Source: Sphingobacteriia bacterium 28-36-52 (GTDB lineage Bacteria; Bacteroidota; Bacteroidia; Chitinophagales; Chitinophagaceae). Taken from it: a stretch of DNA of 64,000 bases. The first letter of the stretch is position 1, and each line of letters starts with the position of its first letter. The stretch covers positions 62,001-126,000 of the forward strand of contig NCGN01000006.1 in the NCBI GenBank assembly GCA_002281575.1, given 5' to 3'. The translations under genes were made by a program, and so were the position numbers. Shown piece after piece: positions 17,802 through 26,261 of this stretch. The notes under the pieces are model-generated. The model was given only the letters and a program-made list of their open reading frames with translations. It did not search any database and had not been told where the DNA came from.

Positions 17802-18929
17802 TTAAGATCCTAGTAAAGATTGAATGCGATCGTTTACAACTTCACCATTGTGAGCCATGCAACAACCTTTTACTATATCGTCTTCAAAATTTAAATTAAT
17901 CTGTCCTTCTTTGGTCAAAATCAATTGTAAAAAATTAAACATATTTTTACCATATACTTTACTAGCATCAGCTGGCATGTCCGATGCCAATTGACTATTG
18001 CCAACTAATGTAACGCCATGTAATTGAATAGTGGCATTGTTTTGAACACCAAAGACGTTGCCCCCTGTAGATGCAGCTAAATCAATTACTACAGCTCCTG
18101 GTTTCATTAATTTTAGCATATTTTCATCAATCAATAATGGCGCAGGTTTCCCTTGTAATTGTGCAGTTGCAATAATTACATCAGATTTAGCAACTGATAT
18201 AGCCAATCGTTCCTTTTGTTTTTGCTTAAACTCATCAGTTTGCTCTACCGCATATCCTCCCGCGGTTGAGGCATCAGCTGCACCCTCCACTTCAATAAAC
18301 TTAGCACCCAAACTCATCACTTCTTCTTTAACTGCTGCTCTGGTATCTGATACTTCTACTACTGCCCCTAAACGCTTAGCAGTTGCTACAGCTTGAAGTC
18401 CTGCAACTCCAGCACCCAATACCATCAATTTCGCTGGAGGAATACTTCCTGCAGCTGTCATGAACATGGGAAAATAACGAGGTAACAAATTGGCTGCTTT
18501 TAAAACAGCTTTATACCCAGCAATATTTGCTTGACTGCTCAACACATCCATGGATTGTGCACGAGTTGTTCTAGGTATCATATCTAAACTAAAAACAGTA
18601 AACCCGTTTTTAGCCCATTCTTTCATTAATTGAAAATTGAATAAAGGCTGAAAGACCCCTACTAATATAGTACCCTTCTGGATTTTTGCCAGTTCTTCTT
18701 GAGAAATACTCCAATAACTTAATAAAATGTTAGCTGCCGTTAATAGCGCATCACGATTAGTAATAGTTGCACCTGCGGCAATATAAGACTCGTTATTTGC
18801 AAATGCCTTGGCACCTGCATCATTTTCAACCATCACTTGAATACCCTGTTTAACTAATGCAGCCAATTGTTCTGGCAACATAGCTACTCTATTTTCTCCT
18901 GCGGGTTCTTTAAGGATACCAATTATCAT
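17802..18929 (-). CDS. pntAa: Transhydrogenase alpha-1 subunit (NAD-binding)
   Basis: A 375-residue soluble domain I of proton-translocating transhydrogenase, related to alanine dehydrogenase. It starts MIIGILKEPAGENRVAMLPEQL and carries the NAD motif VLGAGVAGLQAVATAKRLGAVVEVSD and the mobile-loop region EVEGAADASTAGGYA. It binds NAD(H) and docks onto the membrane subunits encoded just downstream. First gene of the three-gene operon, 17 bases after the methyltransferase gene ends. Confidence 0.95.
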   Translation of the reverse strand: MIIGILKEPAGENRVAMLPEQLAALVKQGIQVMVENDAGAKAFANNESYIAAGATITNRDALLTAANILLSYWSISQEELAKIQKGTILVGVFQPLFNFQLMKEWAKNGFTVFSLDMIPRTTRAQSMDVLSSQANIAGYKAVLKAANLLPRYFPMFMTAAGSIPPAKLMVLGAGVAGLQAVATAKRLGAVVEVSDTRAAVKEEVMSLGAKFIEVEGAADASTAGGYAVEQTDEFKQKQKERLAISVAKSDVIIATAQLQGKPAPLLIDENMLKLMKPGAVVIDLAASTGGNVFGVQNNATIQLHGVTLVGNSQLASDMPADASKVYGKNMFNFLQLILTKEGQINLNFEDDIVKGCCMAHNGEVVNDRIQSLLGS

Positions 18930-18946
18930 GTGTGTAAGTTAATTCA

Positions 18947-19744
18947 TTAAAACTGAACTGTAAAATGCTGCTTTTCTTTTTGCTCTTTCCTAAAAAAAAC
19001 CAAGCCTATAAAAAATAAATCAATCGTTAAGGTTACACTTTCATCTACTTTAATTGCAGCCCAAGCCTGCTCCATTTCCTTGCTCCAATGAATATCATCA
19101 AAGACCACAACAGAATATTCATGCAAATTGGGCTTCATCATATTAAAATATCGCATAGTGGGGTCAAATCGATGATTTCCATCAATAAACACGAAATCAA
19201 ACTTTTTGTTCTTTGCAAGAACTGTAGATAAATTATCGTCAAAATTTCCAATTACTTGTTCAATATTATGTAATCCTATATGTTGAAAATGACGATGAGC
19301 TTGCTTTGCAATTTCAGGAGCCCCTTCCATAGTTATGACTAAACCATTTTGATTAGCTGCAGCTAAATAGCTCGTGGTAATCCCCAAGGATGTGCCTAAT
19401 TCTAATATGGTTGATGAACCAAAATGATTAACCAATCTAAATAATAATTGCCCGAATTTTTTGGGCTTTAATGCGCTCTTTGCAATAGAAGAAATCGTTC
19501 TTGTATTAGTAGTATTTAATCTAGACCCTGCACCAAAATCGGTCACCACAATTGAAGTGTCGTTGAATAAAAGTTCGGCCCTTGCAGTTTCAATTAAAGG
19601 GAAAACATAAAAGTTTCTATCATCATTAAATACTTTAACAATCAACTCATATACAAAAGGAGAGTGAACTCCGTGTCCTTTTGCATTGGACGACTTTATC
19701 CAATAATGTATATAACGTAACCCAAGTTGAAAAGGTGAATACAT
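18947..19744 (-). CDS. Class I SAM-dependent methyltransferase
   Basis: A 265-residue protein with a SAM-binding fold in its C-terminal two thirds: ILELGTSLGITTSYLAAAN (SAM loop), VITMEGAPEIAKQAHRHF, FDFVFIDGNHRFDPTMRYF and VVFDDIHWSKEMEQAW. The order resembles O-methyltransferases, with a DGNH metal-site-like motif. The N-terminal part (SNAKGHGVHSPFVYELI) is typical of an uncharacterised Bacteroidota subgroup. The substrate is unknown. Its ATG overlaps the stop of the upstream membrane-protein gene by one base, making it the last gene of the thyA-folA operon. Confidence 0.82.
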   Translation of the reverse strand: MYSPFQLGLRYIHYWIKSSNAKGHGVHSPFVYELIVKVFNDDRNFYVFPLIETARAELLFNDTSIVVTDFGAGSRLNTTNTRTISSIAKSALKPKKFGQLLFRLVNHFGSSTILELGTSLGITTSYLAAANQNGLVITMEGAPEIAKQAHRHFQHIGLHNIEQVIGNFDDNLSTVLAKNKKFDFVFIDGNHRFDPTMRYFNMMKPNLHEYSVVVFDDIHWSKEMEQAWAAIKVDESVTLTIDLFFIGLVFFRKEQKEKQHFTVQF

Positions 19745-20220
19745 TATGATTGAATTTGGTTAATAGGAAGCCATTTCTTAAGCCAAAATAGGGCATATAC
19801 CAGTGAAAACCAACTTAAAAAATGAGCGGATTTTATTATCCAATCTATTAAATCTAAGTCAGGGAATGCGGTGAAATCTAAATAATAAACCATTACACCT
19901 AAGCTAAACCATAAGCTCTTTCTGAAAAATGGTATAACAAAAAACAAAGGCAGTGCTATAGAAATAAGGGTTCTCACCACAGACTGATCTATATAATTTA
20001 ACCAAAATTCATTAATTGGTTGTCCAGTACTAATTGTTCTTAAAAATTGGATGATTCCAATTAACAATCTTATTTGATAAAAAGCATGAATCAGCAATAG
20101 AATATTCATTACTTGTAATATGCTTTTACTGAATACCGATTTTAAATTATTGGCAAATACAACAGAAGTAACAACTAGAAAAGGAATAAGTAAAAGATAG
20201 AGAAAGGGAATAATTTGCAT
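19744..20220 (-). CDS. Small integral membrane protein of unknown function
   Basis: A 158-residue protein made almost entirely of four or five hydrophobic helices (for example IIPFLYLLLIPFLVVTSVVF, and TLISIALPLFFVIPFF near 90-107). I do not recognise a family. The start at 20220 lies 2 bases after the folA stop; an in-frame extension to 20244 would overlap folA. It is cotranscribed in the thyA-folA-this gene-methyltransferase series. Confidence 0.75.
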   Translation of the reverse strand: MQIIPFLYLLLIPFLVVTSVVFANNLKSVFSKSILQVMNILLLIHAFYQIRLLIGIIQFLRTISTGQPINEFWLNYIDQSVVRTLISIALPLFFVIPFFRKSLWFSLGVMVYYLDFTAFPDLDLIDWIIKSAHFLSWFSLVYALFWLKKWLPINQIQS

Positions 20221-20222
20221 AA

Positions 20223-20720
20223 TTATGAATGCTTTTGCCAACACTGAAAACGATATGCAAAAGCATGTTTAGCATCCGCATCTTTAGGATCATCCATCGT
20301 TAGTTTCCAAACATCGGTATCTAATGCTGGAAAAAAAGTATCGCCTTCAATAATTGTATCAACCCTGGTTAAATATACTTTGTGCGCATAGGGCAATGCG
20401 GTTGCATACAATTCTCCCCCACCAATAATATAAGATTCTTTGTAATCATTCTCAGAAGCAATCCGCAAAGCTTCTTCTAATGATGTAGCTTTCTGCACCC
20501 CATTGGCTTGCCAATCCAATTGCCGAGTCACCACAATATTTAATCTCCCATTTAAAGGCTTACCAGACAAAGATTCAAAGGTTTTTCTCCCCATAATTAC
20601 TGGCATTGCCCAAGTGGTTTGCTTAAAGAATTTCATATCATTAGGCAAATGCCAAAGCAATTGATTATTTAAACCAATGGCATTGTTATTAGAAGCGGCT
20701 ACTATTATTGAAATAATCAT
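20223..20720 (-). CDS. folA: Dihydrofolate reductase
   Basis: A 165-residue NADPH-dependent enzyme that regenerates tetrahydrofolate. It contains MIISIIVAASNNNAIG, NQLLWHLPNDMKFFK (active-site acid after the WHLP turn), PVIMGRKTFESL and IIGGGELYA, all in the expected order. The start at 20720 is one base after the thyA stop. The pairing with thyA is the classical arrangement: thymidylate synthase makes the dihydrofolate that this enzyme recycles. Confidence 0.97.
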   Translation of the reverse strand: MIISIIVAASNNNAIGLNNQLLWHLPNDMKFFKQTTWAMPVIMGRKTFESLSGKPLNGRLNIVVTRQLDWQANGVQKATSLEEALRIASENDYKESYIIGGGELYATALPYAHKVYLTRVDTIIEGDTFFPALDTDVWKLTMDDPKDADAKHAFAYRFQCWQKHS

Positions 20721-20721
20721 A

Positions 20722-21516
20722 TTATACTGCAACAGGGGCTTTAATAGCGGGATGACATTGGTAGTTTTCTAATGTAAAATCACTAAAATCAAAATCAAAA
20801 ATACTGGTAACAGCAGGATTCAATTTCATTGTAGGTAATGGATAAGGATCTCTGCTCAATTGCAATTGTACTTGATCTAAATGATTATTATAAATATGAA
20901 CATCTCCGAAACTGTGAACAAAATCTCCATATTGCAAACCTGTTACTTGGGCCATCATCATCGTTAGCAATGCATAAGATGCAATATTAAATGGTACACC
21001 TAAAAAAACATCTGCACTGCGTTGATACAATTGACAGCTTAATTTTCCGTCCGCCACATAAAATTGAAATAAACTATGACAAGGCATTAAAGCCATTTGA
21101 GAAAGCTCCCCTACATTCCATGCACTCACAATCATTCTTCTACTATCTGGATTATGCTTGAGTTGATGCAATACATCAGCAATTTGATCAATCGCTTTCC
21201 CATCTGCACCTTCCCAACTTCTCCATTGCTTGCCATAAACAGGACCAAGGTCACCATTTTCATTGGCCCATTCATTCCAAATACTCACTCCATGATCTGT
21301 TAAGTATTTGGTATTGGTTTCGCCCTTTAAAAACCAAAGCAACTCGTAAATAATACTTTTTAAATGCAATTTTTTAGTTGTTACCAAAGGAAATCCTTTT
21401 GCTAAATCAAATCGCATTTGATATCCAAAGCAACTGATGGTGCCAGTTCCTGTTCGGTCTGTTTTTGCTGCCCCGTTCGCTAAAATATGTTTTAATAATT
21501 CATGGTACTGTTGCAT
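20722..21516 (-). CDS. thyA: Thymidylate synthase
   Basis: A 264-residue enzyme, the same length as E. coli ThyA, that methylates dUMP to dTMP with methylene-tetrahydrofolate. It has [18 protein letters not shown], the nucleophile loop [31 protein letters not shown], and [16 protein letters not shown]. An in-frame extension to 21561 adds residues not present in the family. First gene of an operon with folA. Confidence 0.97.
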   Translation of the reverse strand: MQQYHELLKHILANGAAKTDRTGTGTISCFGYQMRFDLAKGFPLVTTKKLHLKSIIYELLWFLKGETNTKYLTDHGVSIWNEWANENGDLGPVYGKQWRSWEGADGKAIDQIADVLHQLKHNPDSRRMIVSAWNVGELSQMALMPCHSLFQFYVADGKLSCQLYQRSADVFLGVPFNIASYALLTMMMAQVTGLQYGDFVHSFGDVHIYNNHLDQVQLQLSRDPYPLPTMKLNPAVTSIFDFDFSDFTLENYQCHPAIKAPVAV

Positions 21517-21592
21517 ACACAAATTAACAACGAAAAGGCCGCATTTTGTGGCCCAAAACACTGCTGTGCAGAAATTGTGATTATTCTTTCAA

Positions 21593-22780
21593 TTATCCCT
21601 TTCGTCGGTCTAATTCCTTTTTTATTAAAGACAATTCACGACCTGTTTGTCCGGCAACACTTGAATTCTCTTTGGCTCTGCGCATTAAATAAGGTATCAC
21701 ATCTTTGATAGGACCAAAGGGCAAATACTTGCTAACTTTAAATCCTTCCTTCGCTAAATTGAATGTAATATTATCGCTCATTCCATACAACTGAGAGAAG
21801 TGTACATGAGGATGATTATGTTGTACCTTTTTTTCGTGCATTATTTCAGCAGCGAGTAAATTACTTTTTTCATTATGTGAAGCAATAATGACTGAAATAT
21901 CTTCAAGGTGCTCAAAGCAAAACTTTACAGCAGCATTAAAATCGGAATCTGTAGCTTCCTTTGTTGGTTGAATGGGAGAGCCATAACCCATATCATTCGC
22001 TCTTTCACGCTCTTTTTCCATATAAGCGCCCCTAACCAATTTGATGCCTAATTTAAATTGTTGTTGTTTGGCAATTTTATAACTCAATTGCAAAAAATGA
22101 AGTCGATCGTGTCTATACAATTGTATGGTATTATATACAATTACTTTGTCTTTATTAAAAACTTCCATCATTTCCATGCACAATCGATCAATTGGATCTT
22201 GAATCCAACTTTCTTCTGCATCAATTAAAACGCCAATATTTTTTTCTGCTGCAATTTCACAGATGGTATACATTCTTTCGCGTACCCGATCCCATTCAGC
22301 TACTTCTTCTTCATGATCATGAATGCCACTTCTTAATCTAGGTGCTTCATTCAAGGTCTGCAATAATGCAAAACGAGCTAATCCAGTTACTTTAATACTA
22401 ATAAAGGGAATATTGGTCTGAGTTGCTGCATAATTAATTACCCTAATAAACTCTTCGGTAGCATGATCAAAACTCTCCTCCGATTCTTTACCTTCTACTC
22501 CATAATCAAGAATTACTTGAATACCATACTTTCCCAATACACTCCCAACAGCAGCTGTTTCTTCCAAGGTTTCACCACCTACAAATTGTTTAAAGATGGT
22601 CTTCCTTATTAACCCATTAACCAATGGAATACCCGTTTTCATTATATAGGGAGTCAGAGTGGTTCCCAATTTTACAAACCACGGAAATTCCATGGTTTTA
22701 AATAAAAATTTAGCCCCTTTTAACTCTTTATCAGTCTTGTAAGCAAATGCATTCTGGGTATTGTCGAAAGAAATATTCAT
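21593..22780 (-). CDS. Proline dehydrogenase
   Basis: A 395-residue FAD enzyme (single-domain PRODH, not fused to P5C dehydrogenase) that oxidises proline to pyrroline-5-carboxylate and passes electrons to the quinone pool. Family marks include LIDAEESWIQDPID, YNTIQLYRHDRL, KLVRGAYMEKERERA, IASHNEKS and the C-terminal FGPIKDVIPYLMRRAKENSSV. No P5C dehydrogenase gene is adjacent. It stands alone 76 bases upstream of thyA. Confidence 0.92.
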   Translation of the reverse strand: MNISFDNTQNAFAYKTDKELKGAKFLFKTMEFPWFVKLGTTLTPYIMKTGIPLVNGLIRKTIFKQFVGGETLEETAAVGSVLGKYGIQVILDYGVEGKESEESFDHATEEFIRVINYAATQTNIPFISIKVTGLARFALLQTLNEAPRLRSGIHDHEEEVAEWDRVRERMYTICEIAAEKNIGVLIDAEESWIQDPIDRLCMEMMEVFNKDKVIVYNTIQLYRHDRLHFLQLSYKIAKQQQFKLGIKLVRGAYMEKERERANDMGYGSPIQPTKEATDSDFNAAVKFCFEHLEDISVIIASHNEKSNLLAAEIMHEKKVQHNHPHVHFSQLYGMSDNITFNLAKEGFKVSKYLPFGPIKDVIPYLMRRAKENSSVAGQTGRELSLIKKELDRRKG

Positions 22781-22860
22781 ACTAACAGATGTTCGTTGAG
22801 CAAATATCGGTACTCCATGCTTAAGTATGCAGTATTTAGTTAAAAAACCATATAAATTTT

Positions 22861-23577
22861 TTAAATGGCTTGGTGATTAAAAGGTTGCAAAACCATTTCA
22901 CTAACTACCCCACTTGCAGGTTGTTGACATAAGAACCAAATGGCTTTGGCAGCTTCTTCGGCAACAATCATTTTATCACGCTGAACCCTTAAATCAATGT
23001 TATCCCAAAAAGCAGAATCAATACCACCTAAAAATATATTTGTAATTCGGATCTCTGTTCTTTTGAGTTCTTCACGAATACTTTGCATCATTCCAACTAA
23101 TCCATACTTGCTTGCGCTATATGCGGCAGCACCAGCCATGGGTACTTTACCAAGAACGCCCGGAATATTAATAATTAGGCCTTTTTTTTGCTCTTTCATA
23201 TTGGGTAAAACCGCTTTAACCAAATAGAAAGCCCCAATCAAGTTAACTTGAAGTGTACGTTCAAAGTCGGTACTCGTTAAGGAATCCATTGTTTTAATAA
23301 CCCCTATACCAGTTGCATTAATCAAGATATTGATAACAGGAGTTTGCAACAATATTTGTTGAACTGTTTGATTTACTGAAGCTTCATTGGTTATATCCAT
23401 ATGAAAACAACGACTCTGCGGAATACCTGCTTGCAGGCCAACTTCTTCTAATTTGTCTGCATTTTGCCCAGTTAAAAATACAACTGCACCACTGGCGCTC
23501 ACTTGTTTGGCTACCTGAGATCCAACACCGCCTGTTGCTCCGGCAATAAGTACAACTTTTCCTTTTAAAGATTCCAT
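22861..23577 (-). CDS. Short-chain dehydrogenase/reductase
   Basis: A 238-residue classical SDR. The cofactor motif GATGGVGSQVA begins near residue 13, INATGIGV near 86, and the catalytic YSASK near 153, followed by the typical IRITNIFLGGIDSAFWD. The oxidised substrate is unknown. It is divergent from the photolyase-like gene at 23631, with only 53 bases between start codons, so the two could share regulation; SDR genes are not known partners of photolyases. Confidence 0.88.
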   Translation of the reverse strand: MESLKGKVVLIAGATGGVGSQVAKQVSASGAVVFLTGQNADKLEEVGLQAGIPQSRCFHMDITNEASVNQTVQQILLQTPVINILINATGIGVIKTMDSLTSTDFERTLQVNLIGAFYLVKAVLPNMKEQKKGLIINIPGVLGKVPMAGAAAYSASKYGLVGMMQSIREELKRTEIRITNIFLGGIDSAFWDNIDLRVQRDKMIVAEEAAKAIWFLCQQPASGVVSEMVLQPFNHQAI

Positions 23578-23630
23578 TAATTCGTTTTAAGTACAACAAT
23601 GAGTAATGCATTTTGTTGTAAATGATCTGT

Positions 23631-25136
23631 ATGAAAATAGCCAGCATTGTTTTCCCGCACCAATTGTTTAAAGAACATCCCGCAATAGACCCTTCCGTAC
23701 CGGTATATTTGGTAGAAGAATGGCTATTTTTTAAACAGTACCCGTTTCATTTCCAAAAGCTTTTGTTGCATAGGGCTAGTATGCAGCAATACAAAAACTA
23801 TTTAAACAGCAAGGGCTATATTGTTCATTATATTGAAACAAATGAATGCATTTCGAATGTGCTTGAATTGGTTCCTTTTTTAGCAAAACAAGAAATTACA
23901 CATATTCAAGTGGTAGACCCCACAGATAATTGGCTTACCAACAGGCTTTCTCAATCTTGCAAGAAATACCATATTACCCTATCGCTATTTAATTCACCTG
24001 GGTTTCTAAACCCCCTTTCAACAACTGACGCATTCTTTGAAAAAAGAAATAAATTTTTTCAAACAGATTTTTACACCTGGCAAAGAAAGACTAGAAAAAT
24101 TTTAGTGAATGATGCATTACAACCAGTTGGTGGCAAATGGACTTTTGATGCAGACAACAGAGATAAATTCCCAAAAAACAAACAAGCACCAATTTGTGAA
24201 TTCATAGAAGAAAATGAGTTGATTAAAGCCGCTACACTATATATCACTCAACATTTTCCCAATAACCCTGGTATTAAAGATGCGCCGTTTAAACACCAGG
24301 GCACAAAAGGATACTATCCAATTGATTTTGAATCAGCACAATTATGGTTGAAGCAGTTTTTAAACAATCGATTCAGCGAATTTGGTATTTACGAAGATGC
24401 AATGGTTGCAGGTGAATCTATTTTACATCATAGTGTTTTGAGCCCGTTAATTAATATTGGATTATTAACTCCTCAACAAGTACTCAATGAAACTTTAAGC
24501 CATGCTGCAAACTCGGCAATTCCAATCAATTCATTAGAAGGATTTATAAGACAAATAGTAGGATGGAGGGAATTTATTTACCAAGTTTATGCAAGAGCAG
24601 GGGGCAAACAAAGGACCCGAAACTATTGGGGCTTTAAAAGAAAAATTCCGGCCTCATTTTATAAAGGGGACACCGGTATTGTTCCATTAGACGATGCAAT
24701 ACAAAAACTGAACCAGACCGGGTACAACCATCATATAGAAAGATTAATGATATTAGGCAATTTCATGCTGCTCTGTGAGTTTGATCCTGATCAAGTATAT
24801 CAATGGTTTATGGAAATGTACGTAGACGCATACGACTGGGTCATGGTTCCCAATGTTTACGGAATGACCCAATTTGCAGATGGAGGCTTAATGACCACCA
24901 AACCCTATATAAGTGGGAGTAATTATATTCTAAAAATGAGCAATTACCCTAAAGGAGAATGGCAAGAAACTTGGGATGGGCTCTTCTGGAGATTTATGCA
25001 TGTTCACCGTTCATTTTTTTTACAAAACCCACGCTTGGGAATGCTAGTTAAAACTTTTGACAAAATGCCTGAAACAAAAAAAGCCATTCACTTAAGCAAT
25101 GCAGAAAAGTATTTACAAAACTTAGACAAGCAATAA
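23631..25136 (+). CDS. PhrB/FeS-BCP-lineage photolyase-like protein lacking the cluster loop
   Basis: A 501-residue protein of the prokaryotic (6-4) photolyase/Fe-S cryptochrome lineage. The N-terminal alpha/beta domain (1 to about 125) starts MKIASIVFPHQLF, with VYLVEEWLFF near 25-34. The helical FAD-binding domain (about 200-501) shows GFIRQIVGWREFIYQVY (304-320), TGYNHHIERLMILGNF (363-378), DAYDWVMVPNVYGM (399-412) and KPYISGSNYILKMSNY (424-439). Family members have four cysteines binding 4Fe-4S, three in the loop after this last motif. Here residues 440-450 read PKGEWQETWDG, shortened and cysteine-free. A flavoprotein role in light-dependent DNA repair or photosensing is inferred. The next photolyase-like gene starts 5 bases downstream. 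Confidence 0.88.
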   Translation: MKIASIVFPHQLFKEHPAIDPSVPVYLVEEWLFFKQYPFHFQKLLLHRASMQQYKNYLNSKGYIVHYIETNECISNVLELVPFLAKQEITHIQVVDPTDNWLTNRLSQSCKKYHITLSLFNSPGFLNPLSTTDAFFEKRNKFFQTDFYTWQRKTRKILVNDALQPVGGKWTFDADNRDKFPKNKQAPICEFIEENELIKAATLYITQHFPNNPGIKDAPFKHQGTKGYYPIDFESAQLWLKQFLNNRFSEFGIYEDAMVAGESILHHSVLSPLINIGLLTPQQVLNETLSHAANSAIPINSLEGFIRQIVGWREFIYQVYARAGGKQRTRNYWGFKRKIPASFYKGDTGIVPLDDAIQKLNQTGYNHHIERLMILGNFMLLCEFDPDQVYQWFMEMYVDAYDWVMVPNVYGMTQFADGGLMTTKPYISGSNYILKMSNYPKGEWQETWDGLFWRFMHVHRSFFLQNPRLGMLVKTFDKMPETKKAIHLSNAEKYLQNLDKQ

Positions 25137-25141
25137 TATGT

Positions 25142-26245
25142 ATGAATGAACCTTTACAATTTCCTACCCATTATGGTGCAATCATCAATCGAATTGAAGA
25201 GATAGATGCTAAACAATATGAGCGAACCAGAAATTTCATTGATGGCGCAGTAACTTATTTGTCTCCTTATATTTCTAGGGGGGTTATTCAACTGCCTCAA
25301 GTAAAAGAAATAGTGGTTGCCAAATATGGCCGATATGTGTCGGAAAAATTAGTACAGGAATTAGCTTGGAGAGAGTTTTTTCAAAGAGTATGGCAACACA
25401 AACAAGATCAAATTTTTACCGACCTAAAACAAGACCAATCAAAAGTTACACATCATTTAATGCCAGTAATGATTGAAGAAGCCAAAACTGGAATTGAAGC
25501 AATTGATTCCGCAATTAAGTCATTGTATACAACAGGTTATATGCACAATCATGCAAGAATGTATACCGCTATGCTAACTTGTAATATTGCGCAGGCGCAT
25601 TGGCTAAATCCTGCAAGATGGATGTATTACCACTTATTAGATGGAGACTTAGCCAGTAATATGTTAAGTTGGCAATGGGTTGCAGGTAGTTTTAGTAGTA
25701 AAAAATACTTTGCCAATCAAGAGAATATCAATAAATATACAGGTAATAAACAAACGCATACCATTATAGATTTTAGTTATGAAGAATTACCTAATAGGGA
25801 GATCCCAACAGTATTAAAAGCAACTAAGGAATTAAACTTATCAACACAGTTACCTGCTGTTGAAATTCCAATAATAGACCATTCATTACCAATATTAGTT
25901 TACAATAGTTATAATCTTGACCCCAATTGGCACAAAGACAAATTAGCCAACCGTATTTTATTACTAGAACCAGCTCATTTTACTAAATACCCCATCAGTA
26001 AAAAAGTAATCGACTTTATTCTTGCATTGGCTCAAGACAATATCCCTAACCTTCAAGTTTATACAGCATCATTTGATTCTTTAAGAAAATTGGCTCCCAA
26101 TGCAACCATTATATATAAAAAACATCCTTTAAACAATCACTATATTGGTAAAATAGAACCTAGGACATGGTTATTTGACCAAGTAAATCAATACTATGGC
26201 AGTTTTTTTAGTTATTGGAAAAAATGTGAACGCTATTACCAATAA
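25142..26245 (+). CDS. Photolyase-like protein with swapped domain order
   Basis: A 367-residue protein. Residues 1-205 match the C-terminal helical FAD domain of class I photolyases/cryptochromes: TYLSPYISRGVIQLPQV (38-54), VQELAWREFF (71-80), TGYMHNHARM (131-140), DGDLASN (167-173) and SWQW (176-179). The usual N-terminal alpha/beta domain is absent in front. Instead residues about 248-367 look like such a domain placed last: ILVYNSYNL, ILLLEPAHFTKYP (272-284), then YYGSFFSYWKKCER (351-364). These align with VYLVEEWLFFKQYP and KFFQTDFYTWQRKTR of the adjacent 23631 protein. Circular permutation is the simplest reading. Catalytic activity cannot be judged from sequence alone. Confidence 0.85.
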   Translation: MNEPLQFPTHYGAIINRIEEIDAKQYERTRNFIDGAVTYLSPYISRGVIQLPQVKEIVVAKYGRYVSEKLVQELAWREFFQRVWQHKQDQIFTDLKQDQSKVTHHLMPVMIEEAKTGIEAIDSAIKSLYTTGYMHNHARMYTAMLTCNIAQAHWLNPARWMYYHLLDGDLASNMLSWQWVAGSFSSKKYFANQENINKYTGNKQTHTIIDFSYEELPNREIPTVLKATKELNLSTQLPAVEIPIIDHSLPILVYNSYNLDPNWHKDKLANRILLLEPAHFTKYPISKKVIDFILALAQDNIPNLQVYTASFDSLRKLAPNATIIYKKHPLNNHYIGKIEPRTWLFDQVNQYYGSFFSYWKKCERYYQ

Positions 26246-26261
26246 ATAGAGAAATTTGCTC

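Noticed and set aside
26256..26261. TTG start for the dipeptide epimerase
   Set aside because: It adds only Met-Leu before an ATG that matches the family start.
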